From Eubacterium sp. AF22-9 (lineage in GTDB: Bacteria; Bacillota; Clostridia; Lachnospirales; Lachnospiraceae): a DNA stretch of 64,000 bases. The notes under the pieces were generated by a model. That model saw nothing but the letters and a program-made list of their open reading frames with translations. It had not been told where the DNA came from and ran no database searches. Below, one piece after another: positions 1 through 8,824 of the stretch (the stretch's first letter is position 1; each line of letters begins with the position of its first letter). The DNA lies in contig QRVH01000008.1 in assembly GCA_003458705.1 (NCBI GenBank), positions 17,845-81,844 on the forward strand, given 5' to 3'. A program made the translations under genes and the position numbers.

Positions 1-3
1 GAG

Positions 4-77
4 GAATTTTCCTCCTTGTTTTTCGAAGAAAAATCCGAACCCTTCAGGTGAGGAGAGGGATTTTCCTCCTTGTTTTT
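4..77. repeat. Direct repeat upstream of MocR gene, 54-bp spacing
   Basis: The 17-mer TTTTCCTCCTTGTTTTT occurs at 7-23 and again at 61-77, with similar flanking bases just upstream (GGAA versus GGGA). The second copy contains the likely -35 box of the downstream regulator gene. MocR-type regulators are known to bind spaced direct repeats near their own promoters, so these may be autoregulatory sites; that role is inference. GAGGAA-TT-TTCCTC at 1-14 is also a small palindrome. Confidence 0.45.
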
Positions 78-98
78 TGCTTATGAGCTTATTATAAT
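70..98 (+). promoter_or_regulatory. Probable promoter of the MocR-type regulator gene
   Basis: TTGTTT (70-75), a 17-bp spacer and TATAAT (93-98) fit a housekeeping promoter. The -35 element lies inside the second copy of the direct repeat. Confidence 0.5.
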
Positions 99-151
99 TA
101 GAACTGATATCTTTTAAATATCCAAAACACATATATAATAGGAGACCAGAT

Positions 152-1543
152 TTGCTTACATATGATTTAGATAAACGCGGAAACAAAACAATGTACGAAT
201 ATCTGTATGAACTGATTAAGGAAGATATAGCTGACGGGAAGCTTAAGGCTGATGAGAAGCTGCCATCAAAGCGAGGGCTTTCACAGCATTTGCAGATAAG
301 TGTCAAGACGGTGGAGAACGCATATGAGCAGCTTCTTCTGGAAGGTTATATCCGATCTGAGGAAAAAAGAGGGTATTATGTTAATAAGATTGCCGTGGTT
401 ACAGGTGGTGCACCAGGGTATGCTGCTCCTGTGAAAAGATTCCAGGAGGAGACTTATCTTGCTGATTTGACGGCAAATAATATCAGGTATGATAGATTTC
501 CATTTGCTACATGGGCAAAGGTTATGAGGGAAACCCTGACCGATTATAACACTTCTCTTCTTAAGACTGTACCTTTTAACGGTGTGCTGCAGCTTCGTGA
601 AGCAATTGCAGACCATCTTAACAGATACCGTGGAATGCAGGTTTCAGCAGACCATATTATTATAGGGGCCGGAACGGAATATCTGTATAACAGGCTGTTA
701 CAGCTCTTAGGTCCAGATGTGAAGTTTGGTGTTGAGAATCCCGGATACCGTAAGATTACCAAGATATATGATGAAAATGGTGTGGACTGGGATTATGTTA
801 ATATTGATGATAAGGGTATGAAAGTCGATGAACTTAGAATGAAAGACATAAATGTAGCACATGTAAGTCCTGAACATCATTTTCCAATTGGTCTTGTTAT
901 GCCAGTTGCAAGAAGACAGGAACTGCTTAACTGGGCGGCGGCGGAGCCAGGCAGATATATAATAGAGGATGATTTTGACTGTGAATTCCGTATGCAGGGC
1001 AAACCTATTCCGTCCATTCAGTCGAGAGACAGAAGTCACAGAGTAATATATATGAACACATTTTCGAAGACAATGGTTCCTTCACTTAGAATAGGATATA
1101 TGGTACTGCCAGAAAAGCTGATGGAAAAATATATCTCAACAATGAATTTTTATTCGTGTACGGTGTCGGGCTTTGAACAGTATGCGATGGCGGAATTTAT
1201 TGAGAAGGGATACTTTGAGCGCCACATTAAGAGGCTTGTCAATGATTACAGGGGACGCCGTGAAAAGATATGCAGGATGTTTCGCGAATCAAGGCTTAGT
1301 GAGATAAGTACGATATATCAGGATGATGCGGGAACACATTTTCTGCTGCATGTGAAGACTTCCTTAAGTGATGTTGAGATTAAATGGGCAGTCAGGCAGA
1401 AGGGGATTCTGATTAACTGCCTTTCAGAGTATTGTTTCGCTGATGCGGATAAGTACCACGGAATACTTGTAATTCATTATTCGGATATGGACGAAGCAAC
1501 TCTTAAGCTTGTAATTGCTGCTTTTGAGGAAATATTCCTGTAA
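152..1543 (+). CDS. MocR/PdxR-type GntR regulator with aminotransferase-like domain
   Basis: A 463-residue transcriptional regulator. Residues about 10-80 form a GntR winged helix (KLPSKRGLSQHLQISVKTV, then an LLEGYIRSEEKRGYYV wing). The rest is a fold-type I aminotransferase domain that binds PLP as an effector: IIEDDFDCEF holds the PLP-pyridine Asp and NTFSKTMVPSLRIGY the Schiff-base Lys, so cofactor binding looks intact. The TTG start is chosen because GGAG (141-144) lies 7 nt upstream; an ATG at 192 is the alternative. Family members control PLP, GABA or amino-acid genes. The convergent neighbour is an NSS symporter, so an amino-acid-related role is plausible but unproven. Confidence 0.85.
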   Translation: MLTYDLDKRGNKTMYEYLYELIKEDIADGKLKADEKLPSKRGLSQHLQISVKTVENAYEQLLLEGYIRSEEKRGYYVNKIAVVTGGAPGYAAPVKRFQEETYLADLTANNIRYDRFPFATWAKVMRETLTDYNTSLLKTVPFNGVLQLREAIADHLNRYRGMQVSADHIIIGAGTEYLYNRLLQLLGPDVKFGVENPGYRKITKIYDENGVDWDYVNIDDKGMKVDELRMKDINVAHVSPEHHFPIGLVMPVARRQELLNWAAAEPGRYIIEDDFDCEFRMQGKPIPSIQSRDRSHRVIYMNTFSKTMVPSLRIGYMVLPEKLMEKYISTMNFYSCTVSGFEQYAMAEFIEKGYFERHIKRLVNDYRGRREKICRMFRESRLSEISTIYQDDAGTHFLLHVKTSLSDVEIKWAVRQKGILINCLSEYCFADADKYHGILVIHYSDMDEATLKLVIAAFEEIFL

Positions 1544-1584
1544 AAAATGTGATGCAAAGCATGAATAGCATAATTAAATATATG

Positions 1585-1642
1585 AAAAAGGGAATCCCAT
1601 AAGCAGAAAGGCAATACCTCCCTGCTCACAGGATTCCTTTTA
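1585..1642. terminator. Bidirectional terminator between convergent genes
   Basis: A stem AAAAGGGAATCC / GGATTCCTTTT with an inner AGCAG / CTGCT pairing lies between the MocR and NSS stop codons. Both strands end in a T-rich run. Confidence 0.7.
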
Positions 1643-1657
1643 TTATAAATATCTTAA

Positions 1658-2980
1658 TCAGCCGATTCCGCCAAGAACAATTCCAAGTATAAGAACAAGG
1701 AAACATACAGGGCAGAAAATATATTTGCATATAGGATAGAATTTATCAGTGAATTTCTTATCGCGACCGGTATTAACCTGAGTTTCAACATATTTCTTAC
1801 CACATACCCAGAAGAACATAATTCCGGCAAGACCTGCACCAAGTGGGCAGATGTAGATAGAAAGTATATCCATCCATCCAGAGACAATTCCCTGAATACA
1901 TATTGAAACTACAAGTGCTATTGCAGCGATTATGGCACAAGATGCCTTTCTTCCAAGATGAAGCTTTTCCTGAATAGTTGCAATAGGTGCTTCATACAGG
2001 TTGATTAAAGAAGAAAGTCCTGCCATAAATACAGCAACGAAGAATATAATTGCGACTATGTATCCGCCTGGCATTGATTTAAAAAGTGCCGGGAGGAAGA
2101 TAAACATAAGTCCGGGACCACCCTGATTAAGCTGGGCACCGGTTGTTGCCATTGCAGGAATGATAACAAGAGCTGCGAGCAAGGCTGCTATAGTATCGAA
2201 CAGAGCAACGCGTCCGGCAGCAGCAGGGATATCTTCATTATCTGAAAGATAAGAACCATATATAAGAGTACCATTACCAGCAACAGAAAGAGAGAAGAAT
2301 GCCTGGCCAAGAGCGAATATCCATGTCTTAGGGTCAGCAAATGCCTCAGGGTCAACTCTGAAAATGTATTTGTAGCCTTCTATCGCACCAGGCTGGAAAG
2401 CAACATATATTCCAAGTACAGCAAAAAGAATAAAGAAAACAGGCATCATGATTTTATTGGCCTTTTCAATTCCGCGTCCAACACCGAACATAAGAATAAT
2501 AATACCAATAACAAGAGCTACAATCTGCCATACATTATTACCAAATGCACTTGCCATACTTCCAAATGAAGCAGCAAAGCCTTCTGTGTCAGCAGGTGCA
2601 AGTGTCTTTCCTGTAAAAGCTCCAATCATGTACTTAAGAATCCAGCCCATTACAACTGTGTAACCAATTGCCATGGCAAGTGCGCCAAGTACAGGAATAA
2701 AACCGATAACCTCACCAAGCTTTCTCTTATTCTTAGTTTCACATGCATATCCAAATGCATCAACAGGTCCTGACTTGGTAGCACGACCAAAACTCATTTC
2801 TCCGATAACACCAGTGAAACCAATAAGTGCAACGAATATGAAATATGGTATCAGGTATGATCCACCGCCATACATTGATACTCTTGTCGGGAACATCCAG
2901 ATATTACCCATACCAACGGCAGAGCCGATACAGGCAAGGATGAATCCCCATTTGTTGTTAAAAGAATCTCGTTTTTTCAT
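1658..2980 (-). CDS. Sodium-dependent transporter, NSS/SNF family
   Basis: A roughly 440-residue integral membrane symporter of the neurotransmitter:sodium symporter family, which imports amino acids or related compounds with Na+. The N-terminus has the family hallmark GFILACIGSAVGMGNIWMFP (TM1, unwound sodium/substrate region), followed by about ten more hydrophobic segments and a short cytoplasmic tail, as in short bacterial members. The start at 2980 (MKKRDSF) is preferred over one six codons upstream because a GGGGGA ribosome site sits 8 nt before it. It is convergent with the MocR regulator. The substrate cannot be named from sequence. Confidence 0.88.
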   Translation of the reverse strand: MKKRDSFNNKWGFILACIGSAVGMGNIWMFPTRVSMYGGGSYLIPYFIFVALIGFTGVIGEMSFGRATKSGPVDAFGYACETKNKRKLGEVIGFIPVLGALAMAIGYTVVMGWILKYMIGAFTGKTLAPADTEGFAASFGSMASAFGNNVWQIVALVIGIIILMFGVGRGIEKANKIMMPVFFILFAVLGIYVAFQPGAIEGYKYIFRVDPEAFADPKTWIFALGQAFFSLSVAGNGTLIYGSYLSDNEDIPAAAGRVALFDTIAALLAALVIIPAMATTGAQLNQGGPGLMFIFLPALFKSMPGGYIVAIIFFVAVFMAGLSSLINLYEAPIATIQEKLHLGRKASCAIIAAIALVVSICIQGIVSGWMDILSIYICPLGAGLAGIMFFWVCGKKYVETQVNTGRDKKFTDKFYPICKYIFCPVCFLVLILGIVLGGIG

Positions 2981-3092
2981 AAAACAATTCCCCCGCATAT
3001 ATTTTGCCAGACAGCAATATATTTAATATACAGTATATTTGCGGATATGTAAAATAATTATCTGAAATTATATTTTATTATTAAATCATTCT

Positions 3093-3122
3093 TTGACAAT
3101 ACTATATTAATCGTGATATCAT
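3093..3122 (+). promoter_or_regulatory. Probable promoter of the HPt gene
   Basis: TTGACA (3093-3098), an 18-bp spacer and TATCAT (3117-3122) lie about 50 bp before the HPt start. Confidence 0.5.
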
Positions 3123-3173
3123 TTATCATTATATGCATAGTTATAATTTAACAATATATAGGCAGGTAGGCAC

Positions 3174-3518
3174 ATGACAATTAAAGAATGCTATGATGCG
3201 ATGGGAGCAGATTATCAGAATACTTTGAATAGATTTCCAAATGAGGCTTTTATTAAAAAATTTGTATTGAAATTTTTAGATGACAACAGCTACGCCAATC
3301 TTAAAGAGGCTATAGCTGCCGGAAATGTAGAAGAAGCATTCAGGGCAGCACATACACTTAAGGGTGTATGCTTAAATCTTGGATTTGATAATCTTTATAA
3401 AGCGAGTTCAGCTATTACAGAGATTTTTCGTGCAGGAGAACTCGCAGGAGCTGAGGAAGCATTTGAAGAAGTTGAGAAACAGTACAATATAACAGTGAAT
3501 GCAATTAAGGCTATGTAG
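3174..3518 (+). CDS. Stand-alone histidine phosphotransfer (HPt) domain protein
   Basis: A 114-residue all-helical protein made of a single HPt domain. The motif AFRAAHTLKGVCLNLGF places the phosphorylatable histidine at residue 60 with the conserved LKG after it. HPt proteins shuttle phosphate between receiver domains of phosphorelays. A hybrid kinase or receiver partner is not encoded next to it. The following gene is a diguanylate cyclase, separated by a terminator, so a link to c-di-GMP signalling is suggestive only. GGTAGG lies just upstream of the ATG. There is no membrane segment, so it should be cytoplasmic. Confidence 0.85.
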   Translation: MTIKECYDAMGADYQNTLNRFPNEAFIKKFVLKFLDDNSYANLKEAIAAGNVEEAFRAAHTLKGVCLNLGFDNLYKASSAITEIFRAGELAGAEEAFEEVEKQYNITVNAIKAM

Positions 3519-3556
3519 AGAATTGTTAGCGGCGAATGCGGTTTGTTTAATATCAG

Positions 3557-3603
3557 AACGCACTTTTTTCACAATTTTAATGTGTGAAAAGGGTGCGTTT
3601 TTT
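3557..3603 (+). terminator. Intrinsic terminator after HPt gene
   Basis: AACGCAC...TTTTTTCAC pairs with GTGTGAAAAGGGTGCGTT and is followed by a T run. It separates the HPt gene from the GGDEF gene. Confidence 0.7.
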
Positions 3604-3657
3604 GTCAATATATGTTACTATGTTGTTAGTTATAAATGTATTGAATTGGAGATGCAT

Positions 3658-5088
3658 ATGAAGACGAAAAAGTACGAATCAATTATGAATAAAGCAATGA
3701 AGGCAGCAATGAATTATGAAAATCCGGATGATCAGATTAATGAATTTATCAGATTTTTTGGAGAACATATCGGGTCTGAAAGAATATACATATTTGAAGA
3801 CAATATTAGAAAAAAGGTTACTAATAATACTTATGAGTGGTGTGCGGATGGGATTGAGCCTCAGATAAAGTTTCTTCAGAATGTAGATATGTCAATTATA
3901 GACTGGTGGTATACATCATTTAATGATGGAAGAAATATTAGTACTAAGGATATTGAGGAGATTAAGGATGAATATCCTGCAGCATATGAACTGCTCAAAG
4001 TTCAGAATGTAAAGAGCCTGGCAGTAAGTCCATTCAGATATAAGGACGAGATATATGGCTTCTTTGGTGTTGACAATCCACCAGAAAGTGAGATGGACGA
4101 GATTTCGCGCTTTCTTGATATGATAGGCACATTTTTAGTACTGCTATTAAAACAGAGAAATGTATTTAAAAAATCCAAGCGTGAGGCTATGTTCAGCGCA
4201 TATTCAGCACTTGCCGGAATATATCTGTCAATGCATATTATTAATTTAAAGACAGGGGAATTTCATGAAATAAAGTCAACAGATTTCATAAGGGATAATA
4301 TGATAAAAGGTGAGCATACTTTTGCAGAACAGATAAATAGTGTAATGAAGAGTCTTCCTTCCAGGAAGTATGTAGAAAGTGTACTTGAATTTGTTGATAT
4401 ATCAACACTTCCGGAGAGAATGAAGAACAAGACTACGATTGTTCATGAATTCCTTGGAAATTACTCTGGATGGTGTCGTGAAAGATTCATAAGGGTAGAT
4501 GAGGATAGCAATGGAGAACTGTGGCATGTTGTATATGCCGTTGAAGTTATCGATGCAGAGAAACGTAAGGAGAACAGGCTTTTATATCTTTCAGAAACAG
4601 ACCTTATGACGGGAATAAGAAATAGAGGAAGCGGAGAGAAAGCAATTGCAGACCTTATTAAGGAAGAAACTAAGGGGCTTATGTGCCTTCTTGATTGTGA
4701 TAAGTTCAAGAATGTTAACGATACATATGGACATGTTGTCGGGGATGCAGTAATTATAGCGGTTGCAAGAAGTCTTCAGAGTGTATGCAGGGAACATGAT
4801 ATATGCATGCGCCTGGGAGGTGATGAATTTGCAATGTTCATCCCGGGAATAACAGAAACTAAAGATGCTGAAAGCTTCACGATGAGAGTATTTGCAAAGC
4901 TTAAGGACATAAGAATCCCAGAGATGGGAGATGAGAAGATATATGTAAGCATGGGTGAAGCGTTTTATAAAGGGGAAAAGGATATTGATTTTGATGAACT
5001 GTACAGACATGCCGACAGTGCCATGTATAAGAGCAAGAATAATACAGGCTACTGTGCGACACTTGAATGCGTAACTAAGACATTTTAA
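3658..5088 (+). CDS. GAF-GGDEF diguanylate cyclase
   Basis: A 476-residue soluble enzyme predicted to make c-di-GMP from two GTP. Residues about 20-165 look like a GAF sensor domain (AVSPFRYKDEIYGFFGVDNP), a middle region of about 130 residues is unassigned, and the C-terminal 165 residues are a GGDEF domain. The active-site loop RLGGDEF is intact (GGDEF from residue 387). An RxxD inhibitory site (REHD) lies exactly five residues before it, so product feedback inhibition is expected. The ATG at 3658 is chosen because GGAG sits 6 nt upstream; 3652 is also possible. Its stop overlaps the convergent LysR gene stop by 4 nt. Confidence 0.9.
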   Translation: MKTKKYESIMNKAMKAAMNYENPDDQINEFIRFFGEHIGSERIYIFEDNIRKKVTNNTYEWCADGIEPQIKFLQNVDMSIIDWWYTSFNDGRNISTKDIEEIKDEYPAAYELLKVQNVKSLAVSPFRYKDEIYGFFGVDNPPESEMDEISRFLDMIGTFLVLLLKQRNVFKKSKREAMFSAYSALAGIYLSMHIINLKTGEFHEIKSTDFIRDNMIKGEHTFAEQINSVMKSLPSRKYVESVLEFVDISTLPERMKNKTTIVHEFLGNYSGWCRERFIRVDEDSNGELWHVVYAVEVIDAEKRKENRLLYLSETDLMTGIRNRGSGEKAIADLIKEETKGLMCLLDCDKFKNVNDTYGHVVGDAVIIAVARSLQSVCREHDICMRLGGDEFAMFIPGITETKDAESFTMRVFAKLKDIRIPEMGDEKIYVSMGEAFYKGEKDIDFDELYRHADSAMYKSKNNTGYCATLECVTKTF

Positions 5089-5972
5089 TCAGTTGTATGC
5101 TTTAAGAAATTAATAAGTTTTTTGGCTGCAATGCTTTCGGTATGTCTTGATTCACGAATAAGAACAATATCTCTGTCAGGTGCGGATTCGTATAGATTTA
5201 CAGGAAATATTTCACCACGCATTATATATTCAGAGGCAAGCTCCTCCGGGTAGAAGCCAAGCCCTAAGTTTGCCTGAACCATTGCAAGAACCTGATCTGT
5301 AGTTGAAGCCTCCATATCAAGGTTAAAGTGAAGATTGTTGTCATAGAAGAATTTGGTGTAGTGGTCATGTGTACCGGTACCTTCTGCCAGACTTATGAAA
5401 GGATAATCCTGTAATTCTTCCAGATGAATTATTTTGTTATCCGGCTGACTGTATTTTGGACCTGCAATAAGTATATCATGGAATGAGCATAGGCTTTCTG
5501 ATTTCATATCGCCAGTTAAATTAACAGGTGTGGTTACGACAGCAAAGTCTACAAGACCGGATTTTAGTGCATTAACAGCCTGATTGGTAGAGTGGTTGGT
5601 AAGCTTTATCTTAACATCGGGAAAAAGTTCTGTGAATTTCTCAAGTTTTTTAAGAAGGAATATTCTAAGAGCAATCTCACTAACTCCTATGCATATTGTA
5701 CCACCTGACAGACTTTTGCTTTTGATAATGGCGTTCTCAGCGTCTTCAAGTTGTTTCATGGCGATTGATACATGAGAATACAATGTATTTCCTTCAGGTG
5801 TAAGAGTGATGCCTTTGTGAGAACGGTTAAGCAGCTTGCAGTCAAGTTCACTTTCTAATATATTCATGCAGCGGGTTATGTTAGGCTGGTTATTGTCGAG
5901 CATGCGGGCTGCTTTCGAAAAACTCTTATATTTTGCAACATAGTAAAATATTCTGTAATAATCTAAGGTCAT
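5085..5972 (-). CDS. LysR family transcriptional regulator
   Basis: A 295-residue LysR-type regulator. Residues 1-60 form the winged helix-turn-helix (FYYVAKYKSFSKAARMLDN, then QPNITRCMNILESELDC), and residues 90-295 form the type-2 periplasmic-binding-like effector domain. The start at 5972 has AGGAGA 5-7 nt upstream. It is divergent from the HEAT-repeat gene, the usual layout for a LysR target, so that gene may be controlled by it. The effector is unknown. Confidence 0.88.
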   Translation of the reverse strand: MTLDYYRIFYYVAKYKSFSKAARMLDNNQPNITRCMNILESELDCKLLNRSHKGITLTPEGNTLYSHVSIAMKQLEDAENAIIKSKSLSGGTICIGVSEIALRIFLLKKLEKFTELFPDVKIKLTNHSTNQAVNALKSGLVDFAVVTTPVNLTGDMKSESLCSFHDILIAGPKYSQPDNKIIHLEELQDYPFISLAEGTGTHDHYTKFFYDNNLHFNLDMEASTTDQVLAMVQANLGLGFYPEELASEYIMRGEIFPVNLYESAPDRDIVLIRESRHTESIAAKKLINFLKHTTD

Positions 5973-6021
5973 AATGATTCTCCTATATAATTCTGATATA
6001 AGTGATATGTTAAATATACAT

Positions 6022-6050
6022 TTTACATATCGAAAATGCAATACTATAAT
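6022..6050 (+). promoter_or_regulatory. Promoter of the HEAT-repeat gene
   Basis: TTTACA (6022-6027), exactly 17 bp, then TATAAT (6045-6050). Transcription would begin near 6057, which makes the ATG at 6061 almost leaderless and supports 6079 as the start. Confidence 0.6.
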
Positions 6051-6078
6051 ATAGAAAAAGATGAAAGAAGGCATCGGT

Positions 6079-6423
6079 ATGTTATTTAAGAAAAAGACAC
6101 TGGATGAAAAAATGGAGAAATATGTAAAACATCATGACTGGTATGCAATACAGGAAGAGATTACAGGAAGCAAAGAAGGAAAGATTGCAGCAGCCAAGGC
6201 GCTTGGAGCAAGTGATGACCAGAGCAGCATAGATTTATTGCTGAGATTCGTTGATGATGCAGATGATGATGTTGTATTTGCAGCATGTGAGTCGTTGAGA
6301 AAAGTTGGCTCTGAGCATGATACCGCGGATCTGCTTGCAAGAATGCAGAAGATTCCGGAAGACAGACAGGCTATAAGGGACGAAATAGGAAAGACTGTCC
6401 AGGAACTTCATCACAGACCATAA
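6079..6423 (+). CDS. Small HEAT-repeat protein
   Basis: A 114-residue acidic, soluble protein with HEAT-type helical repeats: AAAKALGASDDQSSIDLLLRF followed by DVVFAACESLRKVGSEHDTADLL is the typical pattern of a PBS-lyase-like HEAT unit. Such domains act as protein-interaction scaffolds; no catalytic motif is visible. The start at 6079 is preferred because AGAAGG lies 8 nt upstream and because of the promoter position; an in-frame ATG exists at 6061. It is transcribed divergently from a LysR regulator. Confidence 0.7.
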   Translation: MLFKKKTLDEKMEKYVKHHDWYAIQEEITGSKEGKIAAAKALGASDDQSSIDLLLRFVDDADDDVVFAACESLRKVGSEHDTADLLARMQKIPEDRQAIRDEIGKTVQELHHRP

Positions 6424-6473
6424 AACACATGTTTTATCATTTTTTTACATAATATAAAAGAATAAAAAATCAT

Positions 6474-6512
6474 GGGTACAAATCAAGAAATTACTTGATT
6501 TGTACCCGTTTT
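6474..6512 (+). terminator. Perfect 14-bp hairpin before potA
   Basis: GGGTACAAATCAAG (6474-6487) pairs perfectly with CTTGATTTGTACCC (6494-6507) around a 6-nt loop, followed by GTTTT. It probably terminates the HEAT gene, although the T run is short. It could also act in the leader of the pot operon. Confidence 0.55.
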
Positions 6513-6583
6513 GATATTAAATAGGAAGTGGTTGCATAGTTGTTAGACGGTGTAATGAAGGATGTTAATTGCGGAGGTTGGAT

Positions 6584-8026
6584 ATGTCTGGTAAATCAAA
6601 AAATATAATAGAGCTTAAACATATCAGTAAGGTATATAGTGATAATGGATTTAAGGCGGTTGATGACTTTAATCTTGAAGTAAAGCGTGGGGAATTCGTA
6701 ACATTTTTAGGACCATCAGGATGTGGAAAGACAACCACACTAAGAATGATAGCAGGATTCGAACTTCCGACAGACGGACAGATACTTCTTAACGGAGAAG
6801 ATATATCACAGCTTCCAGCTAATAAAAGACCGATTAATACAGTGTTTCAGCGTTATGCGTTGTTTCCACATATGAATATATATGAAAATATTGCATTTGG
6901 ACTTAAGTTAAAGAAGCTTCCTAAAGAAGAAATAAGAAAAAAGGTTAAGCATGTTCTTGATATGGTTGACCTTGAAGGATTTGAGGACAGAAAGATATCT
7001 ACGTTGTCAGGCGGACAGCAGCAAAGAATTGCAATTGCAAGAGCACTTGTCAATGAGCCAGAAATTCTTATGCTTGATGAACCTCTGGGGGCACTTGATT
7101 TAAAGATGCGTAAGGAGATGCAGATTGAGCTTAAGAATATGCATGACCAGCTTGGAATTACATTTATATATGTAACACATGACCAGGAAGAGGCACTTAC
7201 AATGTCTGATAAGATTGTTGTCTTATCAGAGGGTAAGATTCAGCAGATAGGAACTCCTGAGGATATATATAATGAGCCTAAGAATGCTTTTGTTGCTGAC
7301 TTTATTGGAGAGAGCAATATTTTCAAAGGTATTATGACAGGACACATGAAAGTAAGATTCTGTGGCGGAGAGTTTGTCGGAATGGATGATGTTCCAGAGG
7401 GAACTTTAGTTGACGTTGTTATAAGACCGGAAGATGTAATTATTACAAAGCCGGAGGATGGAACTGTTGTTGGTGAGGTTACTTCAGTTATATTCAAGGG
7501 AATGCATTACGAGGTTGCTGTTGAATCCGGAAAGTATGAGATGATAATAAGAACTACCAGGTGTTATCATGTCGGTGATACAGTAGGAATGCAGCTTGAA
7601 CCTGATGGAATTCATGTAATGCTCGCAGAAGACCATACAACAAGTTTTGTTACAACAATTAATGGAGATTATACACTTGACTTTAATGGTAAGATAATAA
7701 GCTGTGATTTAACACAGGTTATTCCTAAGACTAAGATGTCAGATGGAGTCCTTGTTGATGAGAACGGTGAAAATGTAGATGTTTCAAAGTTCAGGGTTGT
7801 TGTTTCAATCCAGCCTGATGATATTGAAATGAGCGATGATGTAACAGCAGGTCTTGTATCAGGTAAGATTATTAACCTTATCTATAAGGGTGACCATTAC
7901 AGTTATGTAATAAGAACTGAGTATGGTCATGACCTTATTGTAGATGATGAATATCTCTGGAATATGGATGATCAGGTTGGTCTTATCATGCCTGAAGAGA
8001 AGATGAAATTCCAGTTGAAGAAGTAG
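6584..8026 (+). CDS. potA: Spermidine/putrescine ABC transporter ATPase PotA
   Basis: A 480-residue ATPase that powers polyamine uptake. Walker A GPSGCGKTT spans residues 43-51; the LSGGQQQR signature, Walker B ILMLDEP and the His switch (YVTHDQEE) are intact. After residue 240 there are two tandem TOBE-like halves (VVIRPEDV...GEVTSVIFKGMHYEV and VVSIQPDDI...GKIINLIYKGDHYSYV), so the protein is about 100 residues longer than the E. coli enzyme (378). The start at 6584 is supported by GGAGG 6 nt upstream; a TTG at 6569 is less likely. It is the first gene of potABCD. Confidence 0.92.
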   Translation: MSGKSKNIIELKHISKVYSDNGFKAVDDFNLEVKRGEFVTFLGPSGCGKTTTLRMIAGFELPTDGQILLNGEDISQLPANKRPINTVFQRYALFPHMNIYENIAFGLKLKKLPKEEIRKKVKHVLDMVDLEGFEDRKISTLSGGQQQRIAIARALVNEPEILMLDEPLGALDLKMRKEMQIELKNMHDQLGITFIYVTHDQEEALTMSDKIVVLSEGKIQQIGTPEDIYNEPKNAFVADFIGESNIFKGIMTGHMKVRFCGGEFVGMDDVPEGTLVDVVIRPEDVIITKPEDGTVVGEVTSVIFKGMHYEVAVESGKYEMIIRTTRCYHVGDTVGMQLEPDGIHVMLAEDHTTSFVTTINGDYTLDFNGKIISCDLTQVIPKTKMSDGVLVDENGENVDVSKFRVVVSIQPDDIEMSDDVTAGLVSGKIINLIYKGDHYSYVIRTEYGHDLIVDDEYLWNMDDQVGLIMPEEKMKFQLKK

Positions 8027-8038
8027 GGGGATAGAAAT

Positions 8039-8824
8039 ATGTCTTTTTCACGCAAATATCTTGGAATCCCTTATGGGCTGTTTCTTATATTATTTGTTGC
8101 AGCACCACTGCTTGTCCTTGTATATTATGCATTTACTAACGGGCAGGGACAATTCAGCATGGTTAATCTGCAGAATTTTTTTACAGACCCTAATACACTT
8201 GGAACTCTGTGTTACAGTCTTGTACTTGCATTTGTTGCAACTGCAGTCTGTCTTATAATTGCTTATCCTGTAGCGTATATACTTTCACAGAGTAAGTTAA
8301 AGAGAAAAGCGGTAATACTTCTGCTTTTCGTTATGCCTATGTGGATTAATTTCACATTAAGAATTACTGCACTTAAAGAGATATTATCAATGATTGAGGG
8401 AAATCTTGCGTATTATCCGTTTATCAATACGATAATAGGAATGACATACGATTTTCTTCCATTCATGATACTTCCGTTATATACAACGCTTTCAAAGCTT
8501 GATAAAAGTGTTATTGAAGCAGCATCGGATCTTGGTGCGGATAATTTCCAGACATTTATCAAGGTTATACTGCCATTGTCTGTTCCGGGAATTGTCAGTG
8601 GTGTGTCAATGGTATTCCTTCCGGCAATGACTAACTATGTAGTTCTTGATATGCTTTATAACAGCACATATATTATGGGTAGTCTGATTGGAAGTTATTT
8701 CAGTGCATATGACTGGCACAATGGCTCAATGATAGCACTGATACTTCTTGTTATTATATGTATTGTCACTCTGGTTTCGGGTGATAAAGAGTCAGAAAAT
8801 GCTGGAAGAGGAGGACTTGTATAA
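8039..8824 (+). CDS. potB: Spermidine/putrescine ABC transporter permease PotB
   Basis: A 261-residue inner-membrane permease with about six transmembrane helices. The EAA loop that docks on PotA is visible as EAASDLGADNFQTFIKVILP, as in binding-protein-dependent type I importers. Twelve nucleotides after potA, with GGGGG upstream of the ATG. Its TAA overlaps the potC ATG by one base (TAATG), implying translational coupling. Confidence 0.93.
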   Translation: MSFSRKYLGIPYGLFLILFVAAPLLVLVYYAFTNGQGQFSMVNLQNFFTDPNTLGTLCYSLVLAFVATAVCLIIAYPVAYILSQSKLKRKAVILLLFVMPMWINFTLRITALKEILSMIEGNLAYYPFINTIIGMTYDFLPFMILPLYTTLSKLDKSVIEAASDLGADNFQTFIKVILPLSVPGIVSGVSMVFLPAMTNYVVLDMLYNSTYIMGSLIGSYFSAYDWHNGSMIALILLVIICIVTLVSGDKESENAGRGGLV

